From NCBI GenBank assembly GCA_034435635.1, contig DAOTWY010000055.1, positions 1 through 64,000 on the forward strand: a stretch of 64,000 bases of DNA. The letters are read 5' to 3'. The position numbers and the translations under genes were made by a program. Positions 42,465-51,126 of the stretch are shown here, in pieces (within the stretch, counting starts at the first letter, position 1; each line of letters starts with the position of its first letter). Source of the DNA: DAOTWY01 sp003696565. Lineage in GTDB: Bacteria; Chloroflexota; Anaerolineae; Aggregatilineales; Phototrophicaceae. Under the pieces are notes generated by a model. That model saw nothing but the letters and a program-made list of their open reading frames with translations, searched no databases and was not told the DNA's origin.

Positions 42465-44021
42465 TCAAGCAGAGGCATGTATTTGTAGCATAACAAAACC
42501 GATTAAAGCGATAAGGCACAGCAATCCACCCCCATATATAAATAATGCCCGCAGCACTCGCCCCTCATCACCGCTTAGCCCAACGGTGCTTGCACCCACC
42601 ATGATCTTTGCGGGAGCTAATAAACTAGCGATTGCGCCGGCTGTTGTCTGTATTGCTAATACAGTTGGTACACTTAAACTCATGAGTATTGCTGTATCCA
42701 TTTGTAAAACCGCGAATACCGCGTTGGAATTGGTGTTACTGCCTGTCATAAATGCCCCAAGTGCGCCGATTGTCGTGGCGACAAGAGCATATAAATCTGC
42801 TGGGACGGCACGACTCATCCATTGTGCAATTTCACGAGTCATACCACTATTTGCCATGATAATCGCCATGCACATCATGGTCAAAATACCAATAGCGGGA
42901 GGAATACCTTTTTTACGAACCCCCGTTATGATTTTTTGACGTGTGTTTGGTGGGTAGTATCCCCGGCGATCAAACAAAAAAGAGGCGATCAACGCGCTAT
43001 ATAACAAAATAGCACCGGTATGCCCTAATAAACTAAAGCCGATCGTATCGGCTTCGGTAATCCAGCCTTTGCTTGTTATGACTTGTGGTACATCGATAGA
43101 TAGTTCAAAAGATGAGAAAATTTGCTTAACCGGCTCCACACCTTTGATGAACACGGCAAGTATAACCAATATGATATAGCCAGAAATTGCCAATAGAAAT
43201 GATGGGCGAGGTGTTTCTGGCTGTTGTGTCGATGTAGAAGGGGATGATGATGCATGATAAAAAGGTAGGCGGGTGACACCTAAGCCGATAATTAAACCAG
43301 CTAATCCGCTCAGTGCCGATGCGATATTCCATAGACCATTGGTTGCGGCAAGATATTGTACCATTGCCATCGTCGCGCCGATAATGACAATCGCAGGTAG
43401 TCCACGCTGTAACCCGCGCCAACCGGCATAGGCGAATGCTGCCATAACCCCGCAGGCAATCGCCATAATCCCCAGTATAAACGCTGTTTCTGGGGCAAGA
43501 TAATAACCATCCAAACCCGTCACACCTGTTAAAGTGATGTAAGATGATCCCAGTGAACCAAATGTCACCGCCCAGGCATGCCCGATAGATGGAATGACAA
43601 CCGCGGCTAATGGGGGTAATCCTAGCCCAACTAACAATGGTGCAGCAATGGCAACAGGAACGCCAAACCCGCCAACCCCTTGCAAAAATGAGGTGAATAC
43701 CCATCCCAGTAAAAGCACTCGTAGCACATCATCACCTGTCAGGGCTGTCAACCAATCTGCGATGACTTGCAATGCACCAGCTTGATCTACCACGAGATAA
43801 AGCAACAAAGCCGCCCAAACGATGAACACCACATCGACGGTTAAAATTAATGCCCGTAAATGAGCATAAGCTTGCACGTCAATTCCGGCACCAAAGAGCA
43901 GTGTGGCAATCAACAAGGCGAGTATCCACCCAACTGCACCCGCTTTGCTCCCGCCACAACGCCATCCAACCATCAATATTAAGACCATCAATGGCGGCAA
44001 AGCGGCTAAAATAACATCCAT
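42465..44021 (-). CDS. L-lactate permease (LctP family)
   Basis: 518 residues with about 12-14 membrane helices. Family phrases include 'TSFLQGVGGFGVPVAIAAPL', 'IGHAWAVTFGSLGSSYITLT' and near the C-terminus 'FMTGSNTNSNAVFAVLQMDT', the hallmark of LctP/GlcA lactate and glycolate permeases. It imports lactate or glycolate with protons. A terminator separates it from the sugar operon upstream. No lactate dehydrogenase (lldD or lutABC) is adjacent. Confidence 0.94.
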   Translation of the reverse strand: MDVILAALPPLMVLILMVGWRCGGSKAGAVGWILALLIATLLFGAGIDVQAYAHLRALILTVDVVFIVWAALLLYLVVDQAGALQVIADWLTALTGDDVLRVLLLGWVFTSFLQGVGGFGVPVAIAAPLLVGLGLPPLAAVVIPSIGHAWAVTFGSLGSSYITLTGVTGLDGYYLAPETAFILGIMAIACGVMAAFAYAGWRGLQRGLPAIVIIGATMAMVQYLAATNGLWNIASALSGLAGLIIGLGVTRLPFYHASSSPSTSTQQPETPRPSFLLAISGYIILVILAVFIKGVEPVKQIFSSFELSIDVPQVITSKGWITEADTIGFSLLGHTGAILLYSALIASFLFDRRGYYPPNTRQKIITGVRKKGIPPAIGILTMMCMAIIMANSGMTREIAQWMSRAVPADLYALVATTIGALGAFMTGSNTNSNAVFAVLQMDTAILMSLSVPTVLAIQTTAGAIASLLAPAKIMVGASTVGLSGDEGRVLRALFIYGGGLLCLIALIGFVMLQIHASA

Positions 44022-44051
44022 AGCTTGTGTGTCCTTGAACGATACGTTTGT

Positions 44052-44101
44052 TATTAAAAATAAGCTATATTGTGTCTAATTTCAGGCAGACACAATATAG
44101 C
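44052..44101 (-). terminator. Rho-independent terminator of the alpha-glucoside operon
   Basis: A perfect 14-bp stem GCTATATTGTGTCT/AGACACAATATAGC (44064-44077 with 44088-44101) has a 10-base loop and is followed on the minus strand by TTATTTTTAATAA. It lies 21 bases after the trehalose synthase stop. Confidence 0.88.
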
Positions 44102-44122
44102 CAATTGGATTGTGGGAACGGT

Positions 44123-45715
44123 TTATGAAACTAACAGCCAATAAAAACCATATGCGCCTAGTGTGATAGATTCGCCCACGGCACTGTCTTCATCCAAAAC
44201 ATTGATAAAGTGATAGCCTGTTGGTAACTCAATTGTCTGTTCTGTTTCTACTAAGTTGTGTAATGCTAGGAATTTACCGTTTTCATCTTCTCGCCAAAAG
44301 CATAACAGCGTATTGGGGAGGTGATCTAACCATTGCAGCGCGCCACGTGGCAGCATATCAAGCTCTTTGCGTGCATGGATCATCTGCCGGACGCGATGTA
44401 GTAATGAATTAGGGGTAATCTCTTGCACAAGCACATTGACTGTTCCATAGCCGTAATCTGGTCCACTGACGGGGGGGGCGTAAAGGTTTTCTAGAGGGGC
44501 GACGGAAAAACCACCATTGATGCTGTCGTTCCACTGCATCGGAGTTCTTACACCGTTGCGGTCTTCTAGGGCGATGTTATCTCCCATACCGATTTCATCC
44601 CCATAATATAATACAGGCGCGCCGGGCAACGTAAGCAGCAAAGAGTGCATCAATTCGATCTTCCGGCGGTCGTTATCCATCAAGGGAGCTAACCGCCGGC
44701 GGATGCCTAAGTTAAGGCGTTGACGCATATCTGGTGCGTAATAATCCCACATGAACTGACGCTCTTCTTCTGTGACCATTTCTAGCGTTAGTTCATCATG
44801 ATTGCGTAGGAAAGTTGCCCATTGGCAACCATCTGGTATGGGCGGGGTATCTGCTAGGATATTCACCACATCTGTACGATCACCCTTTGCCAGTGCCATA
44901 TATAAACGTGGCATCAGGGGGAAGTGGAATGCTACATGAAACTCATCATTATTGCCGAAATATGGAAGCAAATCTTGGGGCCACTGGTTTGCTTCTGCTA
45001 AAAGCAGTGTGCCCGGATAGTTTTCATCCACAAATTGGCGCATTTTACGGATAAAATCATGTGTTTCTGGTAGATTTTCGCAATTAGTGCCTTCTCTCTC
45101 ATATAGATATGGCACGGCATCCACCCGGAACCCATCAATACCGAACTTCAGCCAAAAATCCAAGATATTGAGCATTTCTTCATGAACTTTGGGGTTATCA
45201 TAATTTAAATCTGGCTGACTGCTATAAAAGCGATGCCAATAATATTCGCCACTTAATTCGTCATATGCCCAGTTGGATTCTTCTGTATCTAAAAAGATAA
45301 TGCGTGTTTCTTTGTATTTTTCTGGGTCATGTGTCCAGACATAATAATCTCGTAGGGGAGAATCCTTACTGCGACGCGCTTCCACAAACCAGGGGTGTAA
45401 GTCGGACGTGTGGTTAACCACTAAATCCATGATGATTTTCATCCCACGCCGGTGTATTTCATCAACGGTGAGCTTGAAATCCTCCATTAAGCCATATTTG
45501 GGATCAATACCGTAATAGCTAGATACGTCATATCCGTCATCGCGTAATGGTGAAGGGTAAACAGGGGTCATCCAGATGCAATCTACACCGAGCCACTCCA
45601 GATAATCTAACCGTTGGCGCAAGCCGATAAAATCTCCCCAGCCGTCTCCATTACCATCCGCAAATGCGCGGGGATACAACTCATAAAAAATTGCTTTGGT
45701 ATACCAGTTGGTCAT
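44123..45715 (-). CDS. treS: Trehalose synthase (maltose alpha-D-glucosyltransferase), GH13
   Basis: 530 residues. The GH13 barrel shows 'MDLVVNHTSDLHPWFVEARR', nucleophile D199 in 'FGIDGFRVDAVPYLYE', acid/base E241 in 'LLLAEANQWPQ' and D307 in 'TFLRNHDELTLEMV'. 'REGTNCENLPETHDFIRKMR' and 'LNLGIRRRLAPLMDNDRRKI' are strongly TreS-like, which separates it from plain alpha-glucosidases. It interconverts maltose and trehalose in the cytoplasm; no maltokinase domain is fused. ATG 45715 follows AAGGA; the 13-residue longer start at 45754 is rejected. It is the last gene after an agl-type importer, with a hairpin in between. Confidence 0.9.
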   Translation of the reverse strand: MTNWYTKAIFYELYPRAFADGNGDGWGDFIGLRQRLDYLEWLGVDCIWMTPVYPSPLRDDGYDVSSYYGIDPKYGLMEDFKLTVDEIHRRGMKIIMDLVVNHTSDLHPWFVEARRSKDSPLRDYYVWTHDPEKYKETRIIFLDTEESNWAYDELSGEYYWHRFYSSQPDLNYDNPKVHEEMLNILDFWLKFGIDGFRVDAVPYLYEREGTNCENLPETHDFIRKMRQFVDENYPGTLLLAEANQWPQDLLPYFGNNDEFHVAFHFPLMPRLYMALAKGDRTDVVNILADTPPIPDGCQWATFLRNHDELTLEMVTEEERQFMWDYYAPDMRQRLNLGIRRRLAPLMDNDRRKIELMHSLLLTLPGAPVLYYGDEIGMGDNIALEDRNGVRTPMQWNDSINGGFSVAPLENLYAPPVSGPDYGYGTVNVLVQEITPNSLLHRVRQMIHARKELDMLPRGALQWLDHLPNTLLCFWREDENGKFLALHNLVETEQTIELPTGYHFINVLDEDSAVGESITLGAYGFYWLLVS

Positions 45716-45735
45716 GATGTTATGTCCTTGTGTGA

Positions 45736-45770
45736 TTAAAAATACCCGACGCAAAAAACCGTCGGGTATT
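45736..45770 (-). terminator. Hairpin between aglG-like and treS genes
   Basis: A perfect 11-bp stem AATACCCGACG/CGTCGGGTATT (45741-45751 with 45760-45770) has an 8-base loop; the minus-strand tail is TTTTTAATC. It would partially stop transcription before treS, or treS has its own promoter downstream of it. Confidence 0.8.
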
Positions 45771-45792
45771 GTAAATGAAGTGAAAGGGAAAA

Positions 45793-46947
45793 TCAGCCGC
45801 CTTTAACCGCGCCTGCTGTTAGTCCACGAACAAAATAACGCTGTAACGAGAAGAACACCAGTAACGGAACGATCATTGACACAAATGCAGCAGATGTCAT
45901 GATGTGCCATTCTTCACCGCGTGAGCCATTCAGAGCGTTGATATTCATCGTCAGGACTTGTTCCCCGCTTGTTGTACCTAAAAAGACCAACGCCACTAGG
46001 AAGTCGTTCCATACCCATAAAAATTGGAAGATGGCAAAGGCTGCTAATGCTGGTACGGATAAGGGAACAATCAACCGTACAAAAATATCAAAGTGCGATG
46101 CCCCATCAATTTGGGCTGATTCGATAATATCACGTGGGAGTTGTGAGATGTAGTTGTATAACAGATAGATAGCAAAAGGCAAGCCAAAACCGGTATGTGC
46201 TAGCCAAAGAGCAGGAAACTGCCCACGCAAACTAAATTGATTGTACAATTTCAAAATTGGGATGAGTGACAGTTGTAGCGGCACAACCAGCAACCCAACT
46301 ACTGTGATAAGCAATAACAACCGCCCAGGAAATTGCATCCAGGCAAAGGCGTAGGCTGCAAAAGCCGCAATAGCAATGGGGATAATGGTAGACGGGATGG
46401 CAACAATAGCAGTGTTCAGAAAACTATCCCCAATACCAGCAGAATTTAGCACTTCTTCATAATTTTCGAGCGTCCAGCGAGGTGAAAACCGCGCTTTGAA
46501 GGAGACCTGCTGGGCGCGCATATCCTCTGGGAATGGCTCTGGCGAGACCATGCGATAATCCCCGTTTTCTTGGATATAAATGGTGTAACCATCGCGGGTG
46601 GTGCCTGGCTCACTGATTGGGGTATCAGGTTCACGTAGTGCTGAAAAACCATAAGTGATGATTTTGCCTTTATTTCCTTCTGGGAAGAGGTTGCCTTCAA
46701 TCACCCATTCGCCATTTTCTTCTTTTTGGGCATCGGCACTTAGTGTGCCGTTGGTAATCGTGCGGGTTGTGGGGAGGAAAGATGACCACCAACCGCTGAC
46801 CAAAAGTTGGTCTTTATCTCTAAATGAGCTAATGAACAACCCAAAAGTGGGGATTGTCCAGATCACAACGATAAATATCAATGTCGCACGGACTAGAAAC
46901 CAGCCTAGCCATTCGAATGAAGTCGTGGGCGTTTTATGAGATTTCAT
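45793..46947 (-). CDS. Carbohydrate ABC transporter permease, AglG/MalG-like
   Basis: 384 residues. After the first membrane helix comes an insertion of about 110 residues outside the membrane ('ADAQKEENGEWVIEGNLFPE'), a known feature of AglG-type permeases. Then five helices follow, with the EAA loop 'ESAQIDGASHFDIFVRLIVP' that contacts the ATPase. It forms the channel with the upstream permease; genes overlap by ATGA (46944-46947). The ATPase is not encoded in the operon. Confidence 0.9.
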   Translation of the reverse strand: MKSHKTPTTSFEWLGWFLVRATLIFIVVIWTIPTFGLFISSFRDKDQLLVSGWWSSFLPTTRTITNGTLSADAQKEENGEWVIEGNLFPEGNKGKIITYGFSALREPDTPISEPGTTRDGYTIYIQENGDYRMVSPEPFPEDMRAQQVSFKARFSPRWTLENYEEVLNSAGIGDSFLNTAIVAIPSTIIPIAIAAFAAYAFAWMQFPGRLLLLITVVGLLVVPLQLSLIPILKLYNQFSLRGQFPALWLAHTGFGLPFAIYLLYNYISQLPRDIIESAQIDGASHFDIFVRLIVPLSVPALAAFAIFQFLWVWNDFLVALVFLGTTSGEQVLTMNINALNGSRGEEWHIMTSAAFVSMIVPLLVFFSLQRYFVRGLTAGAVKGG

Positions 46948-47969
46948 CGCAGTTGCTCCTCTCTACTGAAGCGGCGCACATTCCAGATCAAAAATGGCAC
47001 GGTTGCAACCATAATCGTGACGGCAATGACCGCCGCTTTACCGTCGTCCCCTGTTCCACGGAACATCCAGCGGAACATGAAGTTTGCCAACACTTCCGTG
47101 TCAGATTGCCCATTGGTCATCACTTGGACAATATCAAAGACTTTCAGTGTGGTAATCAAGATGGTTGTCATCACAACCGCGATAGTCGGCATAATTTGCG
47201 GGATCATAATGCGGAAAAATATTTGAATATCATTTGCGCCGTCAATCCGTGCTGCCTCTAATGTTTCCTCTGGCACCGCTTTTAATGCGGATGACAATAA
47301 AACCATCGCGAAACCAGTTTGAATCCAGATCAAAATAATCATCAACATGAAATTATTGAGTGGCGGTTGATTTAACCAATTAATAGGTTCCCCACCCAAA
47401 GCGGTGACCACGGCGTTTAAAATCCCAATTTGTGGCTCACCAGGTGGGTTTACATCATACACAAATCGCCAAATGATGGACGCACCGACGAATGAGATCG
47501 CCATTGGCATGAAGATGAACGCTTTTGCGATAGATTCCCACCGGACACGATCTGCTAAAACGGCGATGAGTAACCCTATAGCTGTGCTAGCAAACGGCAC
47601 GATGAGAATCCACAACACATTGTTAAAGACCGCCTGCCGGAAGGCATCATTGTTGATTGCCCATTTGTAGTTTTCTAGCCCAACAAACTCGGTTGAGTTA
47701 GCGTTAAAAAAGCTGAAGTAGAAGGTTGCCGCTGCGGGATAGAATAAGTAAATAGATAGGAAGATTAACGCTGGCGCAACCATCAACCAGGGGCGAACAC
47801 GTCGGCGTGTGTTCGCATAGGATTTAACGACAGTTCCGTCTGGGTTGATGCGGTCTGCAAAAATGGTGTCCAACAGCCAGTTACTACCGAAGTAGTAAGC
47901 GAACATAATCCCGACACCCGCGCTAATAAACAAGATCGCACTAACAACTTCACTGATAAATTCATTCAT
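46944..47969 (-). CDS. Carbohydrate ABC transporter permease, AglF/MalF-like
   Basis: 341 residues. Eight membrane helices, the first far N-terminal. The EAA loop is 'EAARIDGANDIQIFFRIMIP' followed by 'QIMPTIAVVMTTILITTLKV'. It pairs with the downstream AglG-like subunit (4-base overlap). A 238-base gap with a strong hairpin separates it from the binding-protein gene. Ribosome site GGAGG precedes ATG 47969. Confidence 0.91.
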   Translation of the reverse strand: MNEFISEVVSAILFISAGVGIMFAYYFGSNWLLDTIFADRINPDGTVVKSYANTRRRVRPWLMVAPALIFLSIYLFYPAAATFYFSFFNANSTEFVGLENYKWAINNDAFRQAVFNNVLWILIVPFASTAIGLLIAVLADRVRWESIAKAFIFMPMAISFVGASIIWRFVYDVNPPGEPQIGILNAVVTALGGEPINWLNQPPLNNFMLMIILIWIQTGFAMVLLSSALKAVPEETLEAARIDGANDIQIFFRIMIPQIMPTIAVVMTTILITTLKVFDIVQVMTNGQSDTEVLANFMFRWMFRGTGDDGKAAVIAVTIMVATVPFLIWNVRRFSREEQLR

Positions 47970-48147
47970 GTAACAACCTCCGCAAATCTGTATTGAGGTG
48001 TGTCTTTCAATTGAGAAAGCTATTGGCTGTTAGGTGTTAGCTCCTGATGACTTCAAAATAAAACATCTAAGCTAATCGCAAAAAACTCTCCAAATTGACA
48101 TCACAATTTATCTAAAACAATAATAAGTATTTATCTGTGTTAACAAT

Positions 48148-48172
48148 GATGGGGCATATATTATGCCCCATC
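48148..48172 (-). other. Intercistronic stem-loop between binding-protein and permease genes
   Basis: A perfect 11-bp stem GATGGGGCATA/TATGCCCCATC has a 3-base loop, 36 bases after the aglE-like stop. No T run follows, so it is more likely an RNA-stability hairpin that keeps binding-protein mRNA abundant than a terminator. The rest of the 238-base gap holds no gene. Confidence 0.7.
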
Positions 48173-48207
48173 TCAAATTCATCATTGATTTGTGAGGATT
48201 CCGATTA

Positions 48208-49572
48208 TTATTTAATTGAATCCCACTCATCCTGAACGAATTGGGTGATTTCTTCTACGCTGGCACCGTTGACATAATCGACCATGGCTGTCCAGAACGC
48301 GCCTGCACCAATTGCACCAGGCATCAAGTCAGAACCGTCAAAACCGAAGGTATCTGCATTAACCAAAATTTCACCCTGACCGCGCAGAATAGAACTGCTG
48401 TAGGTATCCAGGTTTGCACCGGTGTGTGGGGTTAAGAAGCCTGCCTGTGCCATCCACAACTCATGAGCTAGTGGGGTGAGCAAGAAGTCCAGGAATAACC
48501 GTGTTGCCGGGCTATCTTTGGTGATGGTGACGACGGTACCACCGCCCAACACCGGACGACCAAATTCTTCGTCAATGGGTGGGAAGTAGAAGAACGCGGC
48601 ATCACCGGCTTCTAAATCAACATCATCTGGGAAGAAGGCTGCAATAAAGCTTGCCTGACGATGCATGAAGCACTGTGGTGGTACAGTGAACAAACCGTTG
48701 GGGGCTTCACGGAAGTCTGTGGTTGCCACATCACCGGAGACGTAATCAGGATTACGGGCGATAGACCCAAACATTTCAATTGCGTTTACAACTGCTTCGT
48801 CCGTGAATGGGATTTCATTGGTGACCCATGCATTGTATACCTCGATGGGTTGTGTACGCAGCATGATGTCTTCTACCCAGTCTGTGGCGGGCCAACCGGT
48901 TGCTGCATCGCTACCGATACCAATGCACCAGGGGGTAAAGCCATCTTCTACCATTTGATCGCTGAGGGCAATCATTTCATCCCAGGTTTCTGGCACTTCA
49001 TACCCAGCATCTTCAAAGTTTGCTGGAACATACCATACCAAGCTCTTGAGGTTCACATTATAGAAAACGCCATAGAATTGTTCTTCACCGTTTTCATCAG
49101 GATATGTTGCTAGGTCAACCCAGCTTTCGCCAGCGGCGTAGTTATCCAAGACGTATTGGCGGATGTCATCACCAAGTGGCACCAACCCACCTTCTGCGGC
49201 GATATTGGCTGCTAACCCAGGCTGTGGGAAGGCGGCTAAGTTTGGCGGATCGCCGGATTCAATATCAATCACAATTTCTTGTTCAAATGAATCAGAGCCG
49301 AAATAAGTCACACGTCCATTTGTAACAACACTATTAAAGTAAGCAATCACGTTATTGAGTGATTCTGCATCGGCTGTTTGCCATGGACCAAAGAAGACGA
49401 CTTCCTCACCACCCAGGTCAACCCCTTCAAACGCTTCCAAATCTGACCAGCTAAAACGATCATCACCACGGATACCAAGCGGATCATCTTCTTCGTCTTG
49501 TGCAGACACTACGCTGAGGGATGCTAGCATCATCACAGCGATTAGTAGAGCACTAAAAATTTTTCTACGCAT
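48208..49572 (-). CDS. Alpha-glucoside-type ABC transporter substrate-binding protein (AglE-like)
   Basis: 454 residues. A Sec signal peptide 'IFSALLIAVMMLASLSVVSA' ends before Q; there is no lipobox cysteine. The mature protein is an extracellular solute-binding protein of the maltose-binding cluster ('FEGVDLGGEEVVFFGPWQTA', 'VPETWDEMIALSDQMVEDGF', 'GWPATDWVEDIMLRTQP'). Gene order binding protein, MalF-like, MalG-like, GH13 resembles the aglEFGA operon of rhizobia, which imports sucrose, maltose and trehalose. ATG 49572 follows AGGAG. It is the first gene of the operon behind a strong promoter. Confidence 0.9.
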   Translation of the reverse strand: MRRKIFSALLIAVMMLASLSVVSAQDEEDDPLGIRGDDRFSWSDLEAFEGVDLGGEEVVFFGPWQTADAESLNNVIAYFNSVVTNGRVTYFGSDSFEQEIVIDIESGDPPNLAAFPQPGLAANIAAEGGLVPLGDDIRQYVLDNYAAGESWVDLATYPDENGEEQFYGVFYNVNLKSLVWYVPANFEDAGYEVPETWDEMIALSDQMVEDGFTPWCIGIGSDAATGWPATDWVEDIMLRTQPIEVYNAWVTNEIPFTDEAVVNAIEMFGSIARNPDYVSGDVATTDFREAPNGLFTVPPQCFMHRQASFIAAFFPDDVDLEAGDAAFFYFPPIDEEFGRPVLGGGTVVTITKDSPATRLFLDFLLTPLAHELWMAQAGFLTPHTGANLDTYSSSILRGQGEILVNADTFGFDGSDLMPGAIGAGAFWTAMVDYVNGASVEEITQFVQDEWDSIK

Positions 49573-49599
49573 ACTCTTTAACTCCTAACTAAAGTTTTT

Positions 49600-49654
49600 T
49601 TAAGCGTTTAATGCGCTAATGTAGACTATAACTAAATCGCTTAACCTTTGTCAA
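49600..49654 (-). promoter_or_regulatory. Promoter and candidate operator of the alpha-glucoside operon
   Basis: -35 TTGACA (49649-49654) and -10 TATAGT (49625-49630) are 18 bases apart on the minus strand. The half-site TTAAGCG occurs inverted at 49638-49644 (in the spacer) and 49600-49606 (just downstream), and TTAGCGC lies between. This arrangement would suit a LacI-type sugar repressor; none is in the window. Confidence 0.75.
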
Positions 49655-49734
49655 AAGTCTTGTGTAATTTATACAATTAAAAACTTAAACCTATAAGAGA
49701 TGGCAGTCATAATGGCTACCATAATAAATGATAA

Positions 49735-51072
49735 TCAGACGCGGAATCGCTGCCACAGGTAGATTAGTGCGATAGGCAACATAATATAGCCATCATCTGG
49801 TAAATCAGGGATTGGTGCGCCGCCAATTGTTGCCTCTTGTAAGGGCATTGGTACAAACACCAATACAAATACAATCAATGCAAAAATAGCGATTCCACGA
49901 CGACGTGGGTCAAGTGGCGTGATGTCATCTAATGGTACAGCATGTAAATTCCCCATCAGCAGGATGAGAATGACAAACACAAGCAATTCATTGGCTATTG
50001 TAAAAGTCATGAGTACAAGAATTGCGGCGATTGGATAAAATAGTGTACTGGCGACTCGCCCAAGAAGCGAATAAAGAATATGCCCACCGTCTAATTGCCC
50101 AACAGGGATGAGGTTTAAACCTGTGACCAACAACCCTGTCCAGCCTGCCCATGCCATTTGATTGACAAATACATCTCGGCTACCGTTTGGTAAAAATTCC
50201 CCAAACACCACAAACTTAGAGACGGCGTATAAAATGGAATTGCCTTCCACCAAACCTGGCTCAATGGGGCGTACTGGGGAGGTCGCTAAGCCGATCAGCA
50301 AGATTGGGATAGCAAAGACCAACCCAGCTAAAGGACCAGCGGCACCAATATCCAATAGCACTTTGCGATTACGCATTGGTTCTCGTAGGCGAATTGCTGC
50401 GCCAAACGTGCCAAAAATGCCAAATGGAAACGGCAGAAAGTACGGTAACGAGGCAGCGGTACGATGATACCGTGCAGCGAAATAGTGCCCTAATTCATGT
50501 GCTCCTAAAATTAATAAGATGCTGGCAGCATATGGCATGCCACGCCACAACTCGCCGGCAACATTATCAAATAACTGCCTTGCCAAAAATGGGTTGGTGC
50601 TGCCAATTTCATTAATCGCCATAATCGTCCCGACGAACAACACACTGAAGATTGTCAGAACGAATAAGATAAAACTTAACCACCCCCCACCACTATTTGG
50701 TTTAACTCGTCCTTGCACAACATAGATAATATGACGTGTTTCTTTTTCATTGATCGGCTCACTGCGGAAAATTGGCAGCAAATCACGCTGGCGGAACAGA
50801 TCATCCAGTTGGTTGTAAGCCTGTTCGGAATCGAGTTTGAGTTTGCCTTTGAATGTCATCAGCAAACGGCTTTCTGGCGAGATGAGAAGCAAATTGCGCC
50901 GCTGTTGTGTTGTGGTAGCGTTGATGGCAAATTTCTCCTCTTCAATCATGAATATTGTTTCAATTGCGGCGCGGATTTCACTATAGAATGTATCTTTTTC
51001 TTCATAGGGTTCAACGCGATGAGCCACTAACGGGCGGTCATCGTTATAGGACGATGCGGGTTCGTGTAACAT
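49735..51072 (-). CDS. Site-2-type membrane zinc metalloprotease (M50)
   Basis: 445 residues. An N-terminal cytoplasmic domain of about 125 residues precedes the membrane part. The zinc motif HELGH (192-196) lies in 'ILGAHELGHYFAARYHR', and the third ligand aspartate is in 'LIPVGQLDGGHILYSLLG' (near 330). About seven membrane helices. S2P enzymes cleave membrane segments of anti-sigma factors or similar. The extended N-terminus ('LLLISPESRLLMTFKGKLKL') resembles that of plant EGY-type and cyanobacterial S2P proteins. Substrate unknown. Monocistronic, upstream of the sugar operon. Confidence 0.92.
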   Translation of the reverse strand: MLHEPASSYNDDRPLVAHRVEPYEEKDTFYSEIRAAIETIFMIEEEKFAINATTTQQRRNLLLISPESRLLMTFKGKLKLDSEQAYNQLDDLFRQRDLLPIFRSEPINEKETRHIIYVVQGRVKPNSGGGWLSFILFVLTIFSVLFVGTIMAINEIGSTNPFLARQLFDNVAGELWRGMPYAASILLILGAHELGHYFAARYHRTAASLPYFLPFPFGIFGTFGAAIRLREPMRNRKVLLDIGAAGPLAGLVFAIPILLIGLATSPVRPIEPGLVEGNSILYAVSKFVVFGEFLPNGSRDVFVNQMAWAGWTGLLVTGLNLIPVGQLDGGHILYSLLGRVASTLFYPIAAILVLMTFTIANELLVFVILILLMGNLHAVPLDDITPLDPRRRGIAIFALIVFVLVFVPMPLQEATIGGAPIPDLPDDGYIMLPIALIYLWQRFRV

Positions 51073-51126
51073 GCTTATCCTCTATTACCAAAAGCATACA
51101 ACCGTGTTTATGTTACCTAAAATACC

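Noticed and set aside
43126..43704. 192-codon open frame inside the lactate permease gene, same strand, other frame
   Set aside because: The permease frame is conserved along its whole length; the alternative frame has no domain and is Cys/Trp/His-rich in a shadow-like way.
44123..45715. AglA-type alpha-glucosidase
   Set aside because: The context suggests it, but TreS-specific stretches around the nucleophile and after the third catalytic residue favour trehalose synthase.
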